Of a stretch of DNA of 12,664 nucleotides, positions 1 through 5,704 are shown one piece after another (the first letter of the stretch is position 1; every line of letters starts with the position of its first letter). This stretch comes from DATFBY01 sp035253585 (lineage in GTDB: Bacteria > Gemmatimonadota > Gemmatimonadetes > Gemmatimonadales > Gemmatimonadaceae). Where the stretch lies: NCBI GenBank assembly GCA_035253585.1, contig DATFBY010000065.1, forward strand, positions 1 through 12,664, given 5' to 3'. The position numbers and the translations under genes were made by a program. Below the pieces are notes generated by a model. That model saw only the letters and a program-made list of their open reading frames with translations, ran no database searches and was not told the DNA's origin.

Positions 1-20
1 GAGGTATCGGTACGAGCTGT

Positions 21-120
21 AAGCGGGAAGCGGGAAGCGGGAAGCGCCGGCGGAGACGGGACTCGTTAGGTGTGCCGGGCAGTCGCTTCCCGCTTCCCGC
101 TTCCCAGTTCCCGCTTCCCC
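21..120. repeat. Inverted arrays of a 7-bp repeat forming a long hairpin, just 3' of the permease gene
   Basis: The left array repeats the heptamer AAGCGGG about 3.7 times (21-46). The right array is its reverse complement, repeating GCTTCCC from 84 to 119 with one interruption (AGTTCCC at 106-112). Positions 25-46 and 84-105 are perfect 22-bp inverted complements separated by a 37-nt loop. The loop holds a one-base variant of the dispersed octamer (64-71). The right arm ends about two bases from the permease stop codon, so minus-strand transcripts would run straight into the hairpin. It could limit readthrough or stabilise the 3' end, but there is no T-tract for a classic intrinsic terminator. 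A REP-like intergenic repeat is an equal possibility. The rest of 1-121 shows no gene. Confidence 0.75.
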
Positions 121-121
121 G

Positions 122-2776
122 TCACTCCGCCCTGAGCGCCGCCATAGGATCCGACCGGCTCGCTTTGTTCGCCGGGATCCAGGCCGCGATCAGGCTCGTT
201 CCCGCCAGCAGCACCGCCACCGCGGTGAAGGTCGTTGGATCCCAGGGTGCGATGCCGAACAGGAGGCCGCGCAGCCCGCGCGTCAGCAGCAGCGCCGTCA
301 CGCCACCGATCAGCAGTCCGAGCGTCGTTAGGCGCAACCCGTGCCTCACGACGAGCCAGCGCACTTCGGCTGATCGTGCGCCAAGTGCGATGCGAATTCC
401 CATCTCGCGCGTTCGGCGTCGTGCCAGGTTGGCCAGCACGCCGTAGACGCCCACGACCGCCAGCACCAGCCCTACCGTGGCAAACACGAGCATGAGTGCC
501 ATCAGGAAGCGCTGGAGCGCGAGCGAGCCGAGCCGCACATCCTCCATCGTCTTCATGGAGAGCACAGCCAGACTCGGGTCGAGCCTCGCCACGATCCGCC
601 GAATGCTGGGCCCGAGCGCCGCCGGATCGCCGCCGGTACGCACGACGACGCTCATGCGTCGTCGTGGATCCTGCGGATATGGCTCGAGCGTTTCGATCTG
701 CGGCGCCGACGAGAGCGTCTTCTGATGCTCCGATCCGACCACGCCGACGATTGTCCGCCACGTCGACGTCGAGTCCGGGAACTTGTCGAACGCGATCCGC
801 TGTCCGACCGGGTCCTGTCCCTTGAAGAAGCGTCGCGCGAGCTCGTCGTTGATCAAGATCACCGGCTCGGAGGTCGGGCCGTCTTGCGCAGTAAACGCTC
901 GACCGGCAAGCAAGGGCACGCGCATCGTCCTGAGATACTCTGGCGAGATCGCGCGGTGCAGCACCTCACTTCCGTACTCGTTAGGCCCGCGACCGGCGAT
1001 GCTGAAGTCGCTGCTATAACCAAAGTCATCCAGCGGAACGGCCGAGACCATCGCAGCGTCGCTGACGCCTGGCAGTGCACGCACCTCGCGCAGGAGCTGG
1101 TCGTAGAAAACCTGCCGCGTGGCCGCCGAGTCGTACGCGGTACCGGAGAGACTGATCGTGGCAGTCAGCACGCCGTGCGAGTCGAAGCCGGGATCGACGC
1201 GCTGTAGCTCCCAGAGCGTCCGAATGAGCAACCCGGCACCGATCGTCAGCAGCAGCGACAGTGCGACTTCGGCAACGACCAGCGTGTCGCCCCAGCGACG
1301 CATGCGCCGGCCCTCGCCGCTGGCGCGTCCACTCCGCAGCGTGTCCGCCGGTGCGCGTCGGCCGCTCCAGATCGCGGGGAGGGTACCGAACAGCAGCCCG
1401 CTGGCGGTGATGATCGCCAGGACATACGCGAGCACTGTCCAATCGACGCCGAACTCGGACACGCGAAGCAGCCCAACCGGCTGGAGCCTAACGAGCGCGC
1501 GCGTGCCGATGATGCCGACAACCAATCCGAGCCCGCCGCCCACCGTCGAGAGGACGAGGCTCTCGGTGAGGGCCTGCCTGACGACTCGGGAGCGTCCCGC
1601 TCCGAGCGCCAGGCGCAGTGCGGTCTCGCGCTCGCGTGTGGCCGCCTGCACGAGGAGCAGATTGCCCACGTTGGCGCAGGCGATGAGGAGGAGAAGTCCG
1701 ACCGCGCTCAACAACACGATGAGTGGTAGCCGCGTATCGCCGATGAGAAATCGGTGCAGCGGCGTCAATCCGGCGCCCATGTATCGGTTGGTCTCCGGAT
1801 ACTGCACCTTGAGCCGCTCGACCACCGATTGAAGCTGCACGTTCGCCTGCTCGGGCGTCGCATTGCCGGCGAGGCGCGCAATAGGCCGCGCGAAGTGTGC
1901 GCGGCGGAACCAGATCTCCTGGCGGGCCGTCTTCTCGAATGCCGTCGGCTCCCACACGTCGATTTTATCGTAGGGGAAAGAGAAGCCCGGCCCCATGATG
2001 CCCACCACCTGACGCGGCTGGCCGTCGAGGTGAATCGTTCGGCCGATGATGCTCGAGTCGCCGGCGAAGAAGGTCCTCCAGGCCTTGTCGCTGATGACCA
2101 CGACGCGGTTGCCGGTGTCCCAGGTCTCGTCAGGCGTCAACGCGCGGCCGAGCTGCGGACGCACGCCGAGAACGTCGAAGAAATTGCCCATCACGAACGC
2201 GGTCGTGACGAGTTGCGGCGGCCCGTCTCCGGTGAGCGTCGCGGTGCCTCGGGATTCGAGGTAAGCGGTGAGCCCCTCGAACGCCGGCACCTGCTCGCCC
2301 CAGTCGAGCATGTTCGCGGGCGCGGCGACCTGCATGTGCCAGTTCTTCTCCGGGTTCTCCTCCCAGAGCATGAGCAGACGATCGGGGTCGCGGAGCGGGA
2401 GCGGCTGCAGCATCACGGCGTTGACGGCCGAAAAGATCGCCGTGTTGGCGCCGACGCCTAACGCGAGCGTGATGATGGCGGCCGCCGCCAGCGCCGGCGA
2501 GCGCCTGAGCGTTCGCAGCGCGAACCGCGCGTCGCCGGCGAAATCGCTCAGCCAGCGCGCGCCTCGCGTGTCGCGATGCTCTTCGCGCGTGACCGTCACG
2601 CCGCCGAAATCGAGCAGTGCCTTGCGCATCGCCTCACTCTCTGTCATGCCGAGGCGAACGTTCTTGGCGATCTCCTGCTCCAGATGAAACCGGATCTCCC
2701 GGTCGAGCTCGCGGTCGGCGGCTCGACTGAAAACAATGGCGCGCAGTCGCGCGGCCCAACCCCGAATGGCGCTCAT
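122..2776 (-). CDS. ADOP-type orphan ABC permease (duplicated MacB/FtsX permease)
   Basis: An 884-aa inner-membrane permease of the acidobacterial duplicated orphan permease family. The N-terminal prefix (about residues 15-75) carries the RELDREIRFHLEQE and EAMRKALLDFGG signatures typical of this group. A first membrane segment lies near 95-118, followed by a MacB-like periplasmic core, an FtsX membrane block near 350-470 (LLIACANVGNLLLVQA, RETALRLALGAGRSRV), a second core starting near 490, and a closing FtsX block near 755-880 (RTREMGIRIALGARSAEVRW). No ATPase gene is adjacent, as is usual for ADOP proteins; the substrate is unknown. I chose ATG at 2776 because GAGG lies six bases upstream. 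A TTG four codons earlier (2788) is possible but its spacing is poor. It follows padR by 42 nt and is probably cotranscribed with it. The stop is TGA at 122-124. Confidence 0.92.
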   Translation of the reverse strand: MSAIRGWAARLRAIVFSRAADRELDREIRFHLEQEIAKNVRLGMTESEAMRKALLDFGGVTVTREEHRDTRGARWLSDFAGDARFALRTLRRSPALAAAAIITLALGVGANTAIFSAVNAVMLQPLPLRDPDRLLMLWEENPEKNWHMQVAAPANMLDWGEQVPAFEGLTAYLESRGTATLTGDGPPQLVTTAFVMGNFFDVLGVRPQLGRALTPDETWDTGNRVVVISDKAWRTFFAGDSSIIGRTIHLDGQPRQVVGIMGPGFSFPYDKIDVWEPTAFEKTARQEIWFRRAHFARPIARLAGNATPEQANVQLQSVVERLKVQYPETNRYMGAGLTPLHRFLIGDTRLPLIVLLSAVGLLLLIACANVGNLLLVQAATRERETALRLALGAGRSRVVRQALTESLVLSTVGGGLGLVVGIIGTRALVRLQPVGLLRVSEFGVDWTVLAYVLAIITASGLLFGTLPAIWSGRRAPADTLRSGRASGEGRRMRRWGDTLVVAEVALSLLLTIGAGLLIRTLWELQRVDPGFDSHGVLTATISLSGTAYDSAATRQVFYDQLLREVRALPGVSDAAMVSAVPLDDFGYSSDFSIAGRGPNEYGSEVLHRAISPEYLRTMRVPLLAGRAFTAQDGPTSEPVILINDELARRFFKGQDPVGQRIAFDKFPDSTSTWRTIVGVVGSEHQKTLSSAPQIETLEPYPQDPRRRMSVVVRTGGDPAALGPSIRRIVARLDPSLAVLSMKTMEDVRLGSLALQRFLMALMLVFATVGLVLAVVGVYGVLANLARRRTREMGIRIALGARSAEVRWLVVRHGLRLTTLGLLIGGVTALLLTRGLRGLLFGIAPWDPTTFTAVAVLLAGTSLIAAWIPANKASRSDPMAALRAE

Positions 2777-2818
2777 GGCCTGCCTCAATGCCTCTCGTTA
2801 GGCGGTCAGCGATGACGA

Positions 2819-3154
2819 TCAGCCGTTGGTAGCGAGAATCATCTCCACGGCTTCGACGTAGCGCCGCCAGCTGCTCGTCTCGACCCCGAGAGCTCGGCGT
2901 CCACTGGCGGAGAGCCGGTAGTACTTCGCTTGCCGATTGTTCTCGGTAGTGCGCCACTCGCTCTCTACCCATCCCTTCTGCTCCACGCGCTGGAGCGCGG
3001 GGTAAAGCGAGCCCTGATTCACGTCGAGCACGCCGCGCGAGATCTGCTGAATGCGTTGGCTGATCCCCCAGCCGTGCATCGGCTCGAGCGCGAGCGTCTT
3101 GAGCACCAAAAGGTCGAGGGTGCCCCGCAGGACATCGGACTGCGGCTGCGGCAT
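2819..3154 (-). CDS. PadR-family transcriptional repressor
   Basis: A 111-aa PadR-type winged-helix regulator of the small class that accompanies ADOP permeases. The family signature is clear: LRGTLDLLVLKTLALEPMHG at residues 9-28 (helix 1 and the start of the recognition fold), NQGSLYPALQRVEQKGW at 46-62 (recognition helix and wing), then NNRQAKYYRLSASGRRAL in the wing. A short C-terminal helix (about 90-108) would provide dimerisation. The start is ATG at 3154, preceded by AAGGAG with only three bases of spacing. The gene sits immediately downstream of a paired 23-bp operator that overlaps a promoter, so autorepression of padR and the permease is the simplest model. The inducing ligand cannot be read from the sequence. 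Confidence 0.93.
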   Translation of the reverse strand: MPQPQSDVLRGTLDLLVLKTLALEPMHGWGISQRIQQISRGVLDVNQGSLYPALQRVEQKGWVESEWRTTENNRQAKYYRLSASGRRALGVETSSWRRYVEAVEMILATNG

Positions 3155-3160
3155 CGGCTC

Positions 3161-3183
3161 CTTCTGTCGGAATCCGACAGAAG
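3161..3183. promoter_or_regulatory. Operator 1: perfect 23-bp palindrome upstream of padR
   Basis: The half-site CTTCTGTCGGA is followed by one central base and its exact reverse complement TCCGACAGAAG. The core TGTCGG/CCGACA has the TGTC-N-GACA form often seen in PadR-type operators. It covers the predicted transcription start (about 3175), touches the -10 box and overlaps the padR ribosome binding site at 3158-3163. It is most likely the autoregulatory site of the PadR protein; the protein-site pairing is inferred from position. Confidence 0.8.
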
Positions 3184-3210
3184 CGTAGGTGCGCTTCTGT
3201 CGGAAGTCAA
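3182..3210 (-). promoter_or_regulatory. Sigma70-like promoter of padR-permease
   Basis: Read on the minus strand, TTGACT (3205-3210) is followed by a 17-bp spacer and TACGCT (3182-3187). The -35 box matches consensus at five of six positions and the spacing is ideal; the -10 box is weaker. The expected start near 3175 gives a leader of about 20 nt before the padR ATG at 3154. The -35 lies inside operator 2 and the -10 abuts operator 1, so a bound repressor would block polymerase. Confidence 0.6.
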
Positions 3211-3216
3211 CAGGAG
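3194..3216. promoter_or_regulatory. Operator 2: imperfect copy of the padR palindrome
   Basis: It matches operator 1 at 19 of 23 positions: the left half-site CTTCTGTCGGA is intact and the right half has four changes. The centre-to-centre distance is 33 bp, close to three helical turns, which would place two dimers on the same face. The sequence between the two sites also forms a 12-bp inverted repeat (3174-3185 with 3192-3203) around a 6-nt loop, because both inward-facing half-sites share the same CG flank. Confidence 0.75.
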
Positions 3217-3238
3217 TGCCGTGACCCGCGTGCGAGCG

Positions 3239-5644
3239 CTACCGGCCGCGGCCGCCCAGCGCCGCCAATCTCCCGCGTGCGGCAACGAGGTCCGGCGCCT
3301 GCGGAGGCGCTTCGCGCCACTGCTCGACCAGCGCCTCGTAGGACTTGCGGGCGCCCGTGGTGTCGCCGTCCGCCAGCAGCACGTCGCCTAACTGGACGCG
3401 TGCCTTGAACCAGTCCTCGATGCCCTCGAAGCCGAAGCCGGTTTCCTGAAGTACGCGGCTGAGCGCGACGCGCGCCGAGTCGCGCTGCCCCGCCGCGAGA
3501 AACGCCTTCGCTCGAACGGCGAGCGACAACGCGGCCTGCTGGGCCGCCTCGGCGCGAGTCGTGTATACCACCGCGCTGTCGGGCCGATTCCGAGCCAGGT
3601 GAATGATTGCCCTGACCAACGCCTCGGCGCCCGCATCATGATCACTTTGCGGGTCAGCGCGCTCGCGCAAGATCTTCAGTATCGTGTCGAGCTCGCTCAA
3701 GCGGCCATGTCTGGCGAGCGCTACCGCGATGAATGTGAGGAACCGCGGCTCGAACTCCTTGGCCGCCAAGTTCCTCATGACGAGATCGAGCTGCAGATTT
3801 GCTTCCGTGGTGCGTCCCGCCATCCGGTAGGCAGAAGCGAGAAGGAGCTGATTTCGCGCGATGCTCAACGGAGCGCCGAGCTGCCGCGAGGCGTCGATCG
3901 CCCGCTGGAAATAGTCAGCCGACTCGTCGAGCCGGCCGCGCCAATACGAGAGATAGCCGAGGGACCGAAAGCCGGAAGCGCGACCGAACACAGAGGGGCC
4001 ACGGCTCATCTTTCGATAGGCACTTTCCGCTTCAGCAAGACGTCCCGCGCGTACGAGCGTCATGCCGTATTCGTGATTGATGTTGTTCTTGTAAAGCGCC
4101 GTCGAGTCGACTTCTTCCGCTTTCTTGAATGCCTGCACCGCTTCCTCAAAGCGATCGAGCCGTGACAGCACGGTGGCAATGTTGATGTACGTCGCGGAAA
4201 CCCACAGGCTGGTCGAGTCGTAGGTGAGCGCCTTCCGGAGCGGTGCCTCCGCCTCGGCGTTTCGCTGCGCCTGCATCAAGCGCGTGCCGTAGTTGCTCCA
4301 GCTCGCTCCGCTCGGATAACGCTCGGCGATGACCTTGGACACGGTCACCGCGGAATCGAGATCGCCCCGAGTCCACGCCCACGCCTCATCGATTCGGAGC
4401 CTTTCGTGCTCCGTCAGGCGGTCTGCACGTTTGAGCGCCTCACGATAGTATCGGGCGCCCTCTTCTCGCTGGTGATGGTAGTAGTGAAACTTGCCTAACG
4501 CGCCGTAGGCGGTGGCAAATCCGCTATCGAGATCGATCGCACGTCGCCATGCCTCTTCGGCTACCCTGTAGTCGCCGCGGTCCCAGGCGTCCGCTCCTTC
4601 GCCGTACGATCGCAGCGCTTCGAGCGACGCCGTGGTCACCAGCGGAAGCGGCTGCCCTTTCGTCGCCAGCTCTCGCCGTGACTCGCCAAGCTGTCGACGC
4701 ACCGTGAGCAGAACGCGATCGAGCGCCGAGATCACGCCACCCTTGGATTCGGCGAATGCGCTGCTGCCGAGGACCCGGTGGCGCACCACGTCCGCCAGCT
4801 GCGAAGAAACTCGATAGCCGTCGCCGTCGCGATCGATTCGCAGTCCCAGCACGAACCGCACGCCATCCCGCTCGGCTACTTCCTGCGCAAGCTCGAAGGT
4901 GAGGGCGGTGTCGGCGTTCTTGATCTGCATCAACCGATAGATCTCGGGCACGCGGCTGCGCGGATAGAGTCGCAGATGCCCGGACTGTTGAAGGCCGATC
5001 GTCGCGGCGCTGTAGAGTCCGGTGTGGAAGATCGAGTCGCCGGTTTCGTTCTGGACATCGGCCAGCACGACCGGATCTCCGGCGGAGAATCCCTCGATAC
5101 CGCGAGGACGCCAGAGATAGGCGGCTGCCGAAACGACCAGCACGAGGACCGCGATCGCGCCGAGGAGACGAGCGCGGCGCGCGCGAGGCCGCGGCGCGGG
5201 CGATGCCGTTGGAACGGCAATGGCGTGCGGCTCGACACGACGTCGCGCATCGGCGAGCCAATCGCGAAACTCCGGCGAGCCGGGGAGTCGAAAGCCGGCG
5301 AGGAAGTCTTCGCGTGCGGTCTCGCGAGGCGTCGACGCGAGCTGCGCGTCGGCCGACAAGACTCCCGGCGCGATCGCGTAGGCGTTCCCCAGGCGCACGA
5401 CCGAGGACTCGCCGCCGAGTCTCAGACGAAGGACAGCGATGAGGCGTGCGAGCTCGGTGCGGGCTTGTTCGGGCTTGGCGTCGGGAAGAAGGCGGAGGAG
5501 GAGCTCGTCTTCAGCTACGCCATCCTCGCCACCCATCACCAGCATGACCAGCAGCGCGACGAGGCGCGGCTCGTCGAGAGTTACCGGCCCGGCCGGACCG
5601 GCGAGAGAGACCTCCCCGAACGTGCGCAGCTCGAATCGCGGCAT
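3239..5644 (-). CDS. Membrane-anchored SARP-like regulator with shortened BTAD, TolB-like domain and TPRs
   Basis: An 801-aa protein. Residues 1-95 form an OmpR/SARP-type winged helix (MPRFELRTFGEVSLAG start). Residues 110-137 contain DFLAGFRLPGSPEFRDWLA, the normal opening of a BTAD domain, but the rest of BTAD is missing. A basic stretch (RPRARRAR) leads into one membrane helix at about 160-178, placing the DNA-binding head in the cytoplasm. Residues 190-320 resemble the TolB/FlgO-like domain found in many kinase and CadC-like sensors (VVLADVQNETGDSIFHTGLY). TPR repeats fill about 345-790. The likely role is one-step signal transduction across the inner membrane; ligand and targets are unknown. 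The ATG at 5644 has a GAAGG only one base upstream, so initiation may be weak or coupled to the gene 60 nt upstream. Confidence 0.85.
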   Translation of the reverse strand: MPRFELRTFGEVSLAGPAGPVTLDEPRLVALLVMLVMGGEDGVAEDELLLRLLPDAKPEQARTELARLIAVLRLRLGGESSVVRLGNAYAIAPGVLSADAQLASTPRETAREDFLAGFRLPGSPEFRDWLADARRRVEPHAIAVPTASPAPRPRARRARLLGAIAVLVLVVSAAAYLWRPRGIEGFSAGDPVVLADVQNETGDSIFHTGLYSAATIGLQQSGHLRLYPRSRVPEIYRLMQIKNADTALTFELAQEVAERDGVRFVLGLRIDRDGDGYRVSSQLADVVRHRVLGSSAFAESKGGVISALDRVLLTVRRQLGESRRELATKGQPLPLVTTASLEALRSYGEGADAWDRGDYRVAEEAWRRAIDLDSGFATAYGALGKFHYYHHQREEGARYYREALKRADRLTEHERLRIDEAWAWTRGDLDSAVTVSKVIAERYPSGASWSNYGTRLMQAQRNAEAEAPLRKALTYDSTSLWVSATYINIATVLSRLDRFEEAVQAFKKAEEVDSTALYKNNINHEYGMTLVRAGRLAEAESAYRKMSRGPSVFGRASGFRSLGYLSYWRGRLDESADYFQRAIDASRQLGAPLSIARNQLLLASAYRMAGRTTEANLQLDLVMRNLAAKEFEPRFLTFIAVALARHGRLSELDTILKILRERADPQSDHDAGAEALVRAIIHLARNRPDSAVVYTTRAEAAQQAALSLAVRAKAFLAAGQRDSARVALSRVLQETGFGFEGIEDWFKARVQLGDVLLADGDTTGARKSYEALVEQWREAPPQAPDLVAARGRLAALGGRGR

Positions 5645-5651
5645 GCCTTCT

Positions 5652-5683
5652 TTCGGCGGGACCCCCTACGGTATCTCGCCGAA
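5652..5683. promoter_or_regulatory. Small inverted repeat in the leader of the 801-aa regulator gene
   Basis: TTCGGCG (5652-5658) and CGCCGAA (5677-5683) are 7-bp complements around an 18-nt loop. They lie in the 60-nt gap between the two regulator genes, eight bases before the downstream ATG. It could be an operator or an RNA stem over the weak ribosome binding site, or chance in GC-rich DNA. Confidence 0.25.
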
Positions 5684-5704
5684 TGCGATCGCGGAAGATT
5701 GCGA

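Noticed and set aside
1..120. CRISPR array
   Set aside because: The repeats are 7 bp, contiguous and opposed, with no unique spacers and no cas genes in the window.
66..761. 231-aa open frame on the minus strand overlapping the permease 3' end
   Set aside because: Arg/Ala-rich translation in another frame of the permease gene; its C-terminus comes from the heptamer array. A GC-rich shadow.
122..2776. Complete MacB-type ABC exporter with ATPase
   Set aside because: The permease lacks a nucleotide-binding domain and no ATPase gene is adjacent; the N-terminal prefix and duplicated layout fit the orphan ADOP class instead.
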